A stretch of DNA of 22,867 nt from an uncultured Eubacteriales bacterium (GCA_934444645.1 CAKSCV010000032.1:1-22867); one strand, 5' to 3'; shown: positions 6,868 through 15,420, counted from the first letter of the stretch. The notes: generated from the sequence alone by a model not told the origin. Numbers and translations: made by a program.

Positions 6868-8646
6868 ATGATACAAGGAACCATCATCAAGGTTTCCGGA
6901 CCGCTTGTCGTGGCAGGCGGCATGAGAGAAGCCAATATGTTCGACGTGGTGCGCGTCGGAAAGGCGCGCCTTATCGGTGAGATCATCGAAATGCGCGGCG
7001 ACCGTGCGTCCATTCAGGTTTATGAGGAAACCGCCGGCATCGGCCCGGGCGATATCGTGGAATCCACCGGCGAGCCGCTTTCGGTTGAATTAGGGCCGGG
7101 TCTTGTGACCGGCATCTACGACGGTATCGAACGTCCGCTTGAAAAATTATACGAAATGGCCGGTACCAATCTGCCCAAAGGCGTGGATTGTCCGGCTCTG
7201 TCAAGAGAAACAAAATGGCATTTTGTCCCGACCGCAAAGCCGGGCGAAAAATGCGAACCCGGCGCGATTTTGGGCTATGTCGACGAAACCGAGGTCGTGC
7301 GCCACAAAATCATGGTGCCGCCCAAAATGTCCGGAACGCTTGTCGAATTAAACGAGGGCGATTATACCGTTACCGATACCATCGGCACGCTTCGCACCGA
7401 TAAGGGCGAAGCGGTAAAGCTCACGCTTATGCAGAAATGGCCGGTACGTGTGGCGCGTCCGTTTGACAAGAAGCTGCCGCCGTATGAGCCGCTTATCACC
7501 GGTCAGCGTACCATCGACGGTATGTTCCCGATCGCCAAAGGCGGTACCGCCTGCATTCCGGGACCTTTCGGCAGCGGCAAGACCGTCACCCAGCATCAGC
7601 TTGCCAAGTATTCCGACGTCGATTTGGTCGTGTATATCGGCTGCGGCGAACGCGGCAACGAAATGACCGACGTTTTACGTGAATTTCCGGAATTAAAAGA
7701 CCCGCGCAACGGCAAATCGCTTATGATGCGTACCGTGTTAATTGCAAACACCTCCGATATGCCGGTTGCCGCGCGGGAAGCCTCCATTTATACCGGTATT
7801 ACCATTGCCGAATATTTCCGCGATATGGGTTATTCGGTGGCTGTCATTGCGGATTCCACCTCGCGTTGGGCGGAGGCCTTGCGCGAAATGTCGGGACGCC
7901 TTGAGGAAATGCCCGGCGAAGAGGGCTATCCGGCGTATCTTACCAGCCGCCTTGCCCAGTTCTACGAGCGTGCCGGAAAAGTCGTCTGCCTCGGCGGCGA
8001 CAACCGCGTGGGAACGCTCAGCGCCATCGGCGCGGTCAGCCCCCAAGGCGGCGATATTTCCGAGCCGGTCACCCAGGCAACCCTCCGTATCGTCAAGGTG
8101 TTCTGGGGACTCGACGCGTCGCTTGCCTATCGCCGTCATTTTCCGGCCATCAACTGGTTAAACTCCTATTCGCTGTATAAAGACCGCCTTTCCGACTGGT
8201 TCTCGCAGAACGTCGCACCCGATTGGATGCAGACCACCGGCGAAGCTATGAAGCTTTTGCAGCAGGAAAGCGAGCTAAATGAAATTGTCAAGCTTGTCGG
8301 TGTGGACGCGCTTTCACCGTCCGACCGCATGGTGCTTGAAGCAGCGCGTTCGGTGCGCGAGGATTTCCTGCAGCAGGATTCCTTCTCGGACACCGATTCC
8401 TACACACCGTTAAGCAAGCAGTACGGATTGTTAAAGACCATTTTGGCGTTTTACGAAAAGACCAAGGCTGCCGTCGGAAACGGCGCAGACGCCGAAAAGA
8501 TCGCCGAGCTGCCTGTCCGCGAGGATATCGGCCGCTTGAAGAACATCGCGCCCGACGGCTTTGACGCCGCCGCCAAGGCCGTGCTTGAAAAGCTTGATTC
8601 ACAGCTTGCCGCACTCGCAAATCCGGATGAGAAAGGGGATATGTAA
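6868..8646 (+). CDS. ntpA: V-type ATPase catalytic subunit A (NtpA)
   Basis: This 592-residue protein is the nucleotide-hydrolysing subunit of the A3B3 head. The Walker A loop is GPFGSGKT at residues 232-239 with catalytic K238. E261 and R262 follow in CGERGNE. These fall at the same numbers as the catalytic lysine, glutamate and arginine reported for E. hirae NtpA. The A-type-specific insertion (about residues 110-190) lies between the beta barrel and the core domain, which distinguishes it from F1-beta. A later SRWAEALREMSGRLEEMPGEEGYPAYL stretch holds the usual core motifs. The start ATG 6868 follows an AGAGGG site at a fairly long 12-base spacing. Length and all core motifs are intact. 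Confidence 0.97.
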   Translation: MIQGTIIKVSGPLVVAGGMREANMFDVVRVGKARLIGEIIEMRGDRASIQVYEETAGIGPGDIVESTGEPLSVELGPGLVTGIYDGIERPLEKLYEMAGTNLPKGVDCPALSRETKWHFVPTAKPGEKCEPGAILGYVDETEVVRHKIMVPPKMSGTLVELNEGDYTVTDTIGTLRTDKGEAVKLTLMQKWPVRVARPFDKKLPPYEPLITGQRTIDGMFPIAKGGTACIPGPFGSGKTVTQHQLAKYSDVDLVVYIGCGERGNEMTDVLREFPELKDPRNGKSLMMRTVLIANTSDMPVAAREASIYTGITIAEYFRDMGYSVAVIADSTSRWAEALREMSGRLEEMPGEEGYPAYLTSRLAQFYERAGKVVCLGGDNRVGTLSAIGAVSPQGGDISEPVTQATLRIVKVFWGLDASLAYRRHFPAINWLNSYSLYKDRLSDWFSQNVAPDWMQTTGEAMKLLQQESELNEIVKLVGVDALSPSDRMVLEAARSVREDFLQQDSFSDTDSYTPLSKQYGLLKTILAFYEKTKAAVGNGADAEKIAELPVREDIGRLKNIAPDGFDAAAKAVLEKLDSQLAALANPDEKGDM

Positions 8647-8648
8647 CC

Positions 8649-10043
8649 GTGCAGCCGATTAAAGAATACAGAACCATCGAAGAGGTCGCAGGCCCCTTAA
8701 TGCTCATCAAAAAGGTCGAGGGCGTCAAATATGACGAGCTCGGCGAGATTGAATTGCCGGACGGCTCGGTGCGCCGCTGCAAGGTGCTTGAGGTCAACGG
8801 CGACAACGCGCTTGTACAGCTGTTCGAAAGTGCTGCCGGCATCAACCTTGCCCACAGCAAGGTGCGCTTTTTGGGACACGGCACCGAGCTTGCCGTTTCG
8901 GGCGATATTTTGGGACGCGTGTTCGACGGCATGGGAACGCCGATCGACGGCGGACCTGCCATCATTCCCGATAAGAGCCTTGACATCAACGGCACGCCGA
9001 TCAATCCCGCGGCACGCAACTATCCGTCGGAATTCATTCAGACGGGCGTATCCACCATTGACGGCTTAAACACGCTTGTGCGCGGTCAAAAGCTGCCGAT
9101 CTTCTCGGCCTCCGGTCTGCCGCACGCCAACCTTGCCGCACAGATTGCCCGTCAGGCAAAGGTGCTTGGCACGGAATCCAACTTTGCTGTTGTGTTTGCC
9201 GCCGTCGGCATCACGTTTGAAGAAGCAGATTTCTTTATTTCGGATTTCCGCCGCACAGGCGCACTTGACCGCACGGTGTTATTCGTCAACCTTGCGTCCG
9301 ACCCGGCTATTGAGCGTATTTCCACGCCGCGCATGGCGCTCACGGCTGCCGAATATCTGGCGTTTGAAAAGAACATGCACGTGCTTGTTATTATCACGGA
9401 TATCACCAACTACGCCGAAGCACTGCGCGAGGTTTCCGCCGCGCGCAAAGAGGTGCCCGGCCGCAGAGGTTATCCGGGTTATCTGTATACCGACCTTGCC
9501 ACCATGTACGAACGCGCCGGCCGCAAGCTCGGCTGCGACGGCAGTATCACCATGATTCCGATCTTGACCATGCCCGAGGACGATAAGACCCATCCGATTC
9601 CCGACCTTACCGGCTATATCACCGAAGGGCAGATCATTCTGTCGCGCGATATCTACCGCAAGGGTTATCTGCCGCCGGTAGACGTATTGCCGAGTTTGTC
9701 GCGCTTGAAAGACAAAGGCATCGGCAAAGGCAAAACGCGCGAGGATCATGCCAACCTCATGAACCAGCTCATTGCCTGCTATGCGCGCGGAAAAGAAGCA
9801 CTGGAATTAATGGTCGTGCTCGGCGAAGCGGCACTCACGCCGATCGACCGGCTGTACGCCAAATTCTCCGAGGAATTCGAAAAACGGTATGTCAACCAAG
9901 GCTTTGAGGAAAACCGCTCGATTGAAGAAACGTTAAACCTCGGCTGGGAATTGCTCACCATCCTGCCCAAGAGCGAGCTCAAACGCATTAAGCCGGAATT
10001 CCTCGAAAAATATTACAAAGAGCCGCAAAAGACAGCCGAATAA
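8649..10043 (+). CDS. ntpB: V-type ATPase regulatory subunit B (NtpB)
   Basis: This 464-residue protein starts at GTG 8649, ten bases after AAAGGGG and two bases after the ntpA stop. It is the non-catalytic partner of NtpA. As expected it lacks a Walker A loop; the equivalent region reads IFSASGLPHANL. R352 in the PSLSRL motif is the arginine that reaches into the neighbouring A subunit site (R350 in E. hirae). The stretch KEVPGRRGYPGYLYTDLATMYERAGR is strongly conserved in the family. Length is normal. A TTG-started ntpD follows after 35 bases, with a GCCGAATAAGGCGG sequence at the ntpB stop that resembles the one at the end of ntpD but forms only a very short stem. Confidence 0.97.
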   Translation: MQPIKEYRTIEEVAGPLMLIKKVEGVKYDELGEIELPDGSVRRCKVLEVNGDNALVQLFESAAGINLAHSKVRFLGHGTELAVSGDILGRVFDGMGTPIDGGPAIIPDKSLDINGTPINPAARNYPSEFIQTGVSTIDGLNTLVRGQKLPIFSASGLPHANLAAQIARQAKVLGTESNFAVVFAAVGITFEEADFFISDFRRTGALDRTVLFVNLASDPAIERISTPRMALTAAEYLAFEKNMHVLVIITDITNYAEALREVSAARKEVPGRRGYPGYLYTDLATMYERAGRKLGCDGSITMIPILTMPEDDKTHPIPDLTGYITEGQIILSRDIYRKGYLPPVDVLPSLSRLKDKGIGKGKTREDHANLMNQLIACYARGKEALELMVVLGEAALTPIDRLYAKFSEEFEKRYVNQGFEENRSIEETLNLGWELLTILPKSELKRIKPEFLEKYYKEPQKTAE

Positions 10044-10078
10044 GGCGGTTTTCGCTACGGAAAGCAGGTGAAGCCATT

Positions 10079-10741
10079 TTGGCAGAAATATTAAATGTCA
10101 ACCCGACGCGCATGGAGCTTGGCAAGTTAAAAAAACGGCTTGCCACCGCCCGGCGCGGCCATAAGCTACTCAAAGACAAATGCGACGAGTTAATGAAGAC
10201 CTTTTTGGAATGCGTGCGCGAAAACAAAGAGCTTCGCCGCAAGGTCGAAGCCTCCCTTGCCGATGTTCACGCAAGCTTTACGGTCGCCGCAGCTCTTACC
10301 TCGGAAAAGGTGTTGGAGGAATCGCTCATCTATCCGAAAAACGAGATCGCGCTTTCGGTTTCCACACGCAACATTATGAGCGTCAACGTACCGCAGTACG
10401 AATTTCACCGTATGGGGCAGAGCGATGACTTGTACAGCTACGGCTTTGCGTTCACGACCGGTGAGCTCGACGACGCGGTCGGTCAAATCGACGCCTTAAC
10501 GCCGCAGCTTCTGAAGCTTGCCGAAGCCGAAAAGCGTTCGCAGATGTTGGCAGAGGAGATCGAAAAGACCAGACGGCGCGTCAATGCGCTCGAATATACC
10601 ATGATTCCGCAGCTTGAGGCGACCATTCGGGTCATTACCATGAAGCTGGGCGAAAACGAGCGCGGCAATCTGACAAGACTTATGAAAGTCAAGGATATGA
10701 TGGTCAAGCAGACGCTTGAAAACGCAAAAGCCGCCGAATAA
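10079..10741 (+). CDS. ntpD: V-type ATPase central shaft subunit D (NtpD)
   Basis: This 220-residue protein starts at TTG 10079, eight bases after AGGTG. That start keeps the conserved NVNPTRMELGKLKKRL beginning, whereas the next ATG (10111) would lose it. Two long antiparallel helices (about residues 8-75 and 155-215) form the shaft that turns inside A3B3, with a short hairpin region between them. A late RVNALEYTMIPQLEATI segment is family-typical. This is the last gene of the operon. No ntpH or ntpJ homologue follows, unlike the E. hirae operon. The last codons and the stop form a terminator hairpin. Confidence 0.95.
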   Translation: MAEILNVNPTRMELGKLKKRLATARRGHKLLKDKCDELMKTFLECVRENKELRRKVEASLADVHASFTVAAALTSEKVLEESLIYPKNEIALSVSTRNIMSVNVPQYEFHRMGQSDDLYSYGFAFTTGELDDAVGQIDALTPQLLKLAEAEKRSQMLAEEIEKTRRRVNALEYTMIPQLEATIRVITMKLGENERGNLTRLMKVKDMMVKQTLENAKAAE

Positions 10742-10751
10742 GGCGGCTTTT
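10726..10751 (+). terminator. Terminator formed around the ntpD stop codon
   Basis: A perfect 10 base-pair stem (AAAAGCCGCC at 10726-10735, GGCGGCTTTT at 10742-10751) closes a six-base loop GAATAA that contains the ntpD stop codon TAA (10739-10741). The T tract is only four bases long. Termination may therefore be partial, allowing some read-through into the hydrolase gene 38 bases further on, which has no clear promoter of its own. Confidence 0.75.
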
Positions 10752-10789
10752 GGCGGTTGTATTGCTGTTTTCCAGAAGGAGAAAATTAC

Positions 10790-11656
10790 ATGGAAAATGA
10801 ACATACGGTGCTTTATCAGCTCACCGAAACCAGCCCGTTTATGATGTCGTTTGTCGTCATTACCAAGCAGAATAACGCCATCATCATCGACGGCGGCATG
10901 GAAGCCGATATGCCGCTCTTGAAGGAGTATGTCGGCAACCGCCATGTTTCCGCCTGGATCTTGACGCACGCGCACAGCGACCATATCGACGGCTTTGTTT
11001 CGGAAATGCGCAAAAACGGCGGCAAGGATTTTGATATCGAGAAAATCTATTACAATTTTCCGCCATACAGCCTAATCGAAAAGCACGATGTGCCGGATTA
11101 TGAGTACTTCAAAAGCGAGCTGGACGAAATGCTCCCGGCTTTCGACGAGGTTTTACCACTGTTTCGGGATAAAACGCATATCGTCACGCAGGGCGAATCG
11201 ATACAAATCGATGAAGTGAAAATCGATTTCCTCTTTACTTACCATCCCGACCTTGTAGCCAATCTCATGAATGACAGCTCTCTTGTGTTCAAGCTAACAA
11301 CGCCCAATATAAGCGTCCTGTTTTTGGGTGACCTTGGCCCGGAAGGCGGCGACAAGCTGTATGAGGAATCCATGGACTTATTAAAGGCCGATATGGTGCA
11401 AATGGCGCACCACGGCCACATGAACTGCGGAATGGAGGTGTATGCCGCCATCCGCCCGAAGGTCTGCCTTTGGTGTTGTGCGGAGTGGCTGTATAACGAA
11501 CCGGCCTTCTGCGGCAAGCTTTCCGATCGGGATTTCTTTTGGAAACAGGGACGGCGGCGCATGTTCGGCACGGAGGTCACACGTCGGTGGATGGACATTT
11601 TGGGCGCGGAAAAGCATTATGTCACCAAAGACGGCACCAACACAATTTTGTTATAG
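10790..11656 (+). CDS. Metallo-beta-lactamase-fold hydrolase (ComEC C-terminal-like)
   Basis: The start is ATG 10790, eight bases after AGAAGGAG; an in-frame start at 10757 has no such site. The 288-residue protein carries the HxHxDH metal motif as H60, H62, D64 and H65 in THAHSDHIDG. A strand with NDSSLVFKL is followed by D181 in FLGDLG and by H207/H208 in AHHG. The order NDSSLV, then GD, then HHG is typical of the ComEC-like branch of the fold rather than of beta-lactamases or glyoxalases. There is no signal peptide or membrane helix, so it should be a cytoplasmic two-metal hydrolase. The substrate is unknown, possibly a phosphodiester. It sits just after the V-ATPase terminator and may be expressed by read-through. 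Confidence 0.82.
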   Translation: MENEHTVLYQLTETSPFMMSFVVITKQNNAIIIDGGMEADMPLLKEYVGNRHVSAWILTHAHSDHIDGFVSEMRKNGGKDFDIEKIYYNFPPYSLIEKHDVPDYEYFKSELDEMLPAFDEVLPLFRDKTHIVTQGESIQIDEVKIDFLFTYHPDLVANLMNDSSLVFKLTTPNISVLFLGDLGPEGGDKLYEESMDLLKADMVQMAHHGHMNCGMEVYAAIRPKVCLWCCAEWLYNEPAFCGKLSDRDFFWKQGRRRMFGTEVTRRWMDILGAEKHYVTKDGTNTILL

Positions 11657-11670
11657 AAATCTGAATTTTC

Positions 11671-11708
11671 GCGTTCGGCTGGAAAAATACGGTCGAACGC
11701 TTGCTTTT
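11671..11708 (+). terminator. Possible terminator after the hydrolase gene
   Basis: A 7 base-pair stem (GCGTTCG 11671-11677, CGAACGC 11694-11700) with a 16-base loop is followed by TTGCTTTT. The T-rich tail doubles as the -35 region of the next promoter. The loop is long and the tail imperfect, so this is only moderately convincing. Confidence 0.45.
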
Positions 11709-11729
11709 GTCCGACAATCGTGCTATAAT
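11701..11729 (+). promoter_or_regulatory. Promoter of the PHP-domain gene
   Basis: TTGCTT (11701-11706) and TATAAT (11724-11729) are 17 bases apart. An extended -10 TGC gives the same GTGCTATAATAC core as the V-ATPase promoter. The predicted transcript starts near 11736, giving a leader of about 34 bases. Confidence 0.75.
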
Positions 11730-11769
11730 ACAAACAGTTTTTCAGTTTTTGATACCGGAGATGTTTTTC

Positions 11770-12618
11770 ATGATTGCTGATACACATGTTCACACCCGCC
11801 TTTCCAAAGATGCGCCGCAGGAAAGCGAAAATACGATTCTTTCGGTTTTAGCCGAAGCCGGGAAGAAAGGCTTGCAGTATGTTGCCGAAACCGAGCATTG
11901 CGACATTATCACCGAAAAAAACTGCTACAATGTGGACTTCCCGGCATATGAAGCCTCCTTTGCCGCGGCAGAACGCCAACAGATGACCGCCGGCCGCAGC
12001 AAAACGAGGCTGCTATATGGCATCGAGCTTGCCCATGCGCACACGCATAAAGCGGAGGCGGCTGCCGTTTTGGCAGCACATTCCTTCGATTTCGTGCTCG
12101 GCTCTTTGCATATGCCGCGTGACGGCGTGGACACTTGGGAGGCCGCTTATCAGGATGCGCACGATGATGAAACGCTTTTTGCTGCGTTCGAGTCGTATGT
12201 CGGTGAGCTGTATGAGATTGCATCGGAATGTGACTTTGATTCGCTGGCACACTGCACCTATCCGCTCCGCTATTTTGCATACAACGGCCGCATGAGCGCA
12301 CTTTGTGAAAAACCGTCGGCATTCGTGCCGCTCTATGACGCTGTTTTCCGCAAGCTCATCGAGCGCGGCAAGGCACTTGAGATCAACACCTCCATGGTGG
12401 ACGAGCGCGGCGTGATGCAGCCGAGCGCAGATCTCATCAAGCTGTATAAAAGCCTTGGCGGCCGACTTGTCACGATCGGTTCGGATGCGCATCATTTCTC
12501 CTTGGTGGGACGCGGCATCAAACAGGCGGAGACCTTGTTAAGGGAGGTCGGCTTTGAGGGCGTGACCGTGTTTGTCGGACGGAAAGCACGCATCATTCCG
12601 TTCGAAAACGCCGAATAA
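11770..12618 (+). CDS. PHP-domain phosphoesterase, histidinol-phosphatase (HisJ/HisK) family
   Basis: The start chosen is ATG 11770, nine bases after GGAG (11757-11760); an in-frame ATG at 11761 would abut that site. The 282-residue protein opens with the PHP motif DTHVH (H6, H8). It continues with E42/H43, E86 in GIELAH, H114 in GSLHMP, H161 in SLAH, and D239/H241 in SDAHH. This is the full ligand set for a trinuclear metal centre. In HisK the reaction is L-histidinol phosphate to histidinol. No other his gene is nearby, so the substrate could equally be another small phosphate ester. It has its own promoter and ends without an obvious terminator, 44 bases before the next promoter. Confidence 0.85.
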   Translation: MIADTHVHTRLSKDAPQESENTILSVLAEAGKKGLQYVAETEHCDIITEKNCYNVDFPAYEASFAAAERQQMTAGRSKTRLLYGIELAHAHTHKAEAAAVLAAHSFDFVLGSLHMPRDGVDTWEAAYQDAHDDETLFAAFESYVGELYEIASECDFDSLAHCTYPLRYFAYNGRMSALCEKPSAFVPLYDAVFRKLIERGKALEINTSMVDERGVMQPSADLIKLYKSLGGRLVTIGSDAHHFSLVGRGIKQAETLLREVGFEGVTVFVGRKARIIPFENAE

Positions 12619-12661
12619 GGGATATTTGGAACGGCTGCCGGAACTTTCTTTGCAAAAGGGA

Positions 12662-12690
12662 TTGACGAAACGGCGAAAAAACGGTATAAT
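12662..12690 (+). promoter_or_regulatory. Promoter of the M23-type gene
   Basis: TTGACG (12662-12667) and TATAAT (12685-12690) are 17 bases apart, a near-consensus SigA promoter. The predicted leader is about 37 bases. Confidence 0.85.
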
Positions 12691-12733
12691 GTGTACAGAG
12701 CTTCTTTGAATCATACAGGAAAGGTACGGTAAA

Positions 12734-14449
12734 ATGAACAGCACGGTTTATAACAGTAAAAATAAAGCCATTTTGGCGATTCTTGCCTTAATTTTGCTTA
12801 TTCCGACGGCACTTGCCGTTTATTTCGCTTCTCATAAGGATACAGGAGCCGTCACCTCCGGCAGACTTGAGCAGATTTCGGTTGCATCGCCCTATGGCGG
12901 TACGGTCGTTTTGACGGATAACGATTCGTTCGAGGTATATGCGGAGGCCATCGGCTATGCCACCTCGATTGAAGAAAGCTTTTTTAACGAGCTTTCGACC
13001 GAGACGCCGTATACCGTCACGCTTACCGATAAGGCGGATGCTCTTGTCCGTACATATTCTTTCTACATGGTCAACCGCGACGACGGCTGTACCTTTGCTG
13101 ATGCCGACGGAAAGTACTATCGGCTTTCCGAAAAGAGTGCGGCAGCGCTCCTTGCCCGAAGCGAATTTGCCACTGTCAATGCCTATGCCGTTGTGCCGAA
13201 CGCCGTCATTTCCGGCATCGGCGAAAACCCGATAGCCCTTGCTGCAACCGGCGGCTCGTGGAATTACCGCACGGCGGACGGCTCGTTTGCCGTCAAGGAT
13301 ATTCCCGATTCTGGGGAACGCACCACCGTCAAAATCAGCCTTGCCAATATCGGCACGCTTGCATTCTGGAGCGATAAGGCACCCGACACGGTTACGGTCA
13401 CCGTTTCCGAAAACGGGCAGATTCTGCATGAAGGCGCCTATGAAAACCTGTTGAATACCAACGTCATGCGCGAAAACGATACCTATTATGACCTCGTTAT
13501 CCGTGCCGAATGGAATCAAACCGAGGAAACCGGCTACTACGGCGCAGTTACCTATGCGGCAACGCTGCTGTACGATGTTGCACCGACCTATTCCATGACG
13601 AACGACGGAAAGATCAATAAAGGTGATTTCAAGGTCATCAAGATCCGCAACTTCAACGACGGCGATACGCTGTCTGCAAGCTGTGATTATTATCCGTTCC
13701 CGGCAGAGCTAAACGTTTACCGCTTTGCCGACGGCAATACCTATGCCTTCCTTCCGGCTGAATACGTCTTTGTTCCGGCAGCCGCTTGTAACCTCACGCT
13801 CACGCTTTCGGACGGCTCGTCGCAGACGCTCCGCATCAACCTGCGCGAAGGCAAAGAGCCGACCGCGGCAAAGCAGGACTATATGGTGAGCGACACAAAT
13901 CTGCAAAGCGTCTTCACCGAAGTCGGTTTTACCGAGCTTGAAAGCACCATCGCGCAAAAAACGGCCTCCACCAATCCAACACCGCTCTGGGACGGGAAGT
14001 TTGTCTATCCGGATGCCGCCAATAAAGGCACGGTCGGCAAAGGCATGGCAGGCTACGGCACCTATCGGAACGTGAAATCCTTGTATCAGAGGGAATACTT
14101 CCACTACGGCCTTGACATTGCCATGAATGAGGGCGATGCAGTGTATGCCGCCAATAACGGCAAGGTCGTGTTTGCCGGAAATTTGGCTCTTACCGGCAAT
14201 ACGGTCATCATCGACCACGGCTGCTCGATGTTCACCTATTATTACCATTTGTCGAGCCTCAGCGTTGCCGAGGGCGATGCCGTCTCCAAATCCGGCGTGA
14301 TCGGCGCGGCAGGCTCCACCGGTTTTGCGGTCAAAGCCGGAAGAGCTACCTTTGATGCGGCACCGCAGGTACACTTTGCCGCAAGCTTAAACGGCAAGTA
14401 TATCAACCCGTATTATTTGTGGAAATACGATATTTCCTACCCGGCATAA
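12734..14449 (+). CDS. Membrane-anchored M23 (LytM/LasA-type) peptidase-like protein with altered HxH motif
   Basis: This 571-residue protein has an N-terminal hydrophobic helix (about residues 12-32, AILAILALILLIPTALAVYF) that should anchor it facing outside. A long beta-rich extracellular region of no recognised family follows (about 40-430). The C-terminal M23 domain begins near residue 445. H457 and D461 in HYGLD are the first two zinc ligands, and H505 lies in YYYHLSSL. The last motif, normally HxH, reads PQVHF, so the third zinc ligand H547 is kept but the first histidine is Q545. A 10-residue or so insertion lies between the GSTG loop and this motif. M23 enzymes cut peptidoglycan cross-bridges. 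This one may be weak or inactive and serve as a binding or activator protein, as for some LytM factors. Confidence 0.83.
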   Translation: MNSTVYNSKNKAILAILALILLIPTALAVYFASHKDTGAVTSGRLEQISVASPYGGTVVLTDNDSFEVYAEAIGYATSIEESFFNELSTETPYTVTLTDKADALVRTYSFYMVNRDDGCTFADADGKYYRLSEKSAAALLARSEFATVNAYAVVPNAVISGIGENPIALAATGGSWNYRTADGSFAVKDIPDSGERTTVKISLANIGTLAFWSDKAPDTVTVTVSENGQILHEGAYENLLNTNVMRENDTYYDLVIRAEWNQTEETGYYGAVTYAATLLYDVAPTYSMTNDGKINKGDFKVIKIRNFNDGDTLSASCDYYPFPAELNVYRFADGNTYAFLPAEYVFVPAAACNLTLTLSDGSSQTLRINLREGKEPTAAKQDYMVSDTNLQSVFTEVGFTELESTIAQKTASTNPTPLWDGKFVYPDAANKGTVGKGMAGYGTYRNVKSLYQREYFHYGLDIAMNEGDAVYAANNGKVVFAGNLALTGNTVIIDHGCSMFTYYYHLSSLSVAEGDAVSKSGVIGAAGSTGFAVKAGRATFDAAPQVHFAASLNGKYINPYYLWKYDISYPA

Positions 14450-14460
14450 CCGAACGACAC

Positions 14461-14512
14461 AAAAAAACAGCACGGACAAGACTTCTTCGGAAATCCTGTC
14501 CGTGCTTTTTGT
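14461..14512. terminator. Bidirectional terminator between the M23-type gene and nrdR
   Basis: A perfect 10 base-pair stem (AGCACGGACA 14469-14478, TGTCCGTGCT 14497-14506) is flanked by seven A on the left and a T-rich tract on the right. It therefore works in both directions for the two converging genes. Confidence 0.92.
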
Positions 14513-14965
14513 TTATTTGTCAAGCAGCTTGTTCAATTCGTCGCGAAACGTGGTAATGTCCTTAAACTGGCGGTAGACCGACGCAAAGCGTACATAGGCG
14601 ACCTCGTCAAGCTCTTTGAGCTTTTCCATCACAAGCTCCCCGATCTCGGTGGAGGAGATCTCGTTTTTCATGGTTGCCTGCAGGCTTTGCTCAATGTCGC
14701 TGACAGCGTTTTCAAGCTGTTCCATGGTGACCGGCCGTTTTTCGCAGGCGCGCACAAGGCCGTTAAGCAGCTTCATGCGGTCGAACGACTCGCGCGTTTT
14801 GTCCTTCTTGACCACCACAAAGCTGACGCTTTCGATGGTCTCGAAGGTGGTGAAGCGCTTTTGACATTTGAGGCATTCGCGGCGGCGGCGGATGCTGTTG
14901 CCTTCGTTGGCAGGCCTGCTGTCAAGCACCTTGCTTTCGGGATGGCCGCAGGAAGGGCATTTCAT
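14513..14965 (-). CDS. nrdR: Transcriptional repressor NrdR
   Basis: NrdR represses ribonucleotide reductase genes and senses ATP/dATP. Starting at the minus-strand ATG at 14965, the 150-residue protein opens with the usual MKCPSCG. A GTG nine bases further out (14974) is also in frame but lies only two bases from the AAAGG site. The zinc ribbon is complete: C3, C6, C31 and C34, with the RRRR stretch at 26-29 that contacts DNA. The ATP-cone domain follows (about 48-138) with the expected KRPVTMEQLENAV and TEIGELVMEKLKELDEVAYVRFASVYRQF blocks. Length equals that of typical NrdR. No ribonucleotide reductase gene is in the window, so its targets lie elsewhere. Confidence 0.96.
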   Translation of the reverse strand: MKCPSCGHPESKVLDSRPANEGNSIRRRRECLKCQKRFTTFETIESVSFVVVKKDKTRESFDRMKLLNGLVRACEKRPVTMEQLENAVSDIEQSLQATMKNEISSTEIGELVMEKLKELDEVAYVRFASVYRQFKDITTFRDELNKLLDK

Positions 14966-15000
14966 GGGTTTCACAACCTTTCACGTGTTTGCTTTTCCTT

Positions 15001-15029
15001 ATTGTAACATAAAAAAGGAGCGTTTGCAA
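15001..15029 (-). promoter_or_regulatory. Promoter of nrdR
   Basis: On the minus strand TTGCAA (15024-15029) and TACAAT (15001-15006) are 17 bases apart. The predicted start is near 14994, leaving a leader of about 29 bases before the ATG. Confidence 0.7.
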
Positions 15030-15070
15030 CAGTTTTTTTCGAAATTCAACCGATAAAGGAGAGGGTTTTG

Positions 15071-15328
15071 GTGAAAAGAAGAATACATAAAAGCACTCAA
15101 AAGTGGGAGGAGTATTACAACAGCCTTGCAAAAGAGGCAAAGCTTGCGCTGCGCATCGGGCTTTTAGCAGTTCTGCTCGGCAGTCTTGCGTTTCTGTCAC
15201 TCGCAAGCCGTGCCGAAAGTGCCGCACAGGTACGAATGCTAAGGGAATCGATCGGCGCACTAGGCGTGTGTGTGCCGATCGTGTTCGGCGGTGCGGCAGC
15301 ACTTGATTGGGTAATCAAAGAGCGATAA
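15071..15328 (+). CDS. Small two-helix membrane protein, unknown function
   Basis: The GTG at 15071 lies nine bases after the core of an AAAGGAGAGG site; a TTG directly before it (15068) is an alternative start. The product is about 85 residues. It begins with a basic segment (KRRIHKSTQKW) and has two hydrophobic helices, about residues 26-46 and 66-84, joined by a short polar stretch. No family was recognised. The strong ribosome binding site and the membrane-protein composition argue it is real. It is divergent from nrdR, and no clear promoter was found in the 100 or so bases before it. Confidence 0.6.
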   Translation: MKRRIHKSTQKWEEYYNSLAKEAKLALRIGLLAVLLGSLAFLSLASRAESAAQVRMLRESIGALGVCVPIVFGGAAALDWVIKER

Positions 15329-15385
15329 AAGCGATCAAAGCTTTGCCAAAATCCGACAAAATTTGCTTTTTTTTAATTAAAGTAG

Positions 15386-15414
15386 TTGACAAATCGCTGC
15401 TTGTTCGGTATAAT
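15386..15414 (+). promoter_or_regulatory. Perfect-consensus promoter giving a leaderless transcript
   Basis: TTGACA (15386-15391) and TATAAT (15409-15414) are both exact consensus and exactly 17 bases apart. The expected first transcribed base, seven after the last base of the -10 box, is 15421, which is the A of the next gene's ATG. Confidence 0.85.
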
Positions 15415-15420
15415 GGTTGT

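Noticed and set aside
12788..13519. 243-codon minus-strand frame opposite the M23-type gene
   Set aside because: No motif or ribosome binding site, and it is antisense to a strong gene with promoter, start site and terminator.
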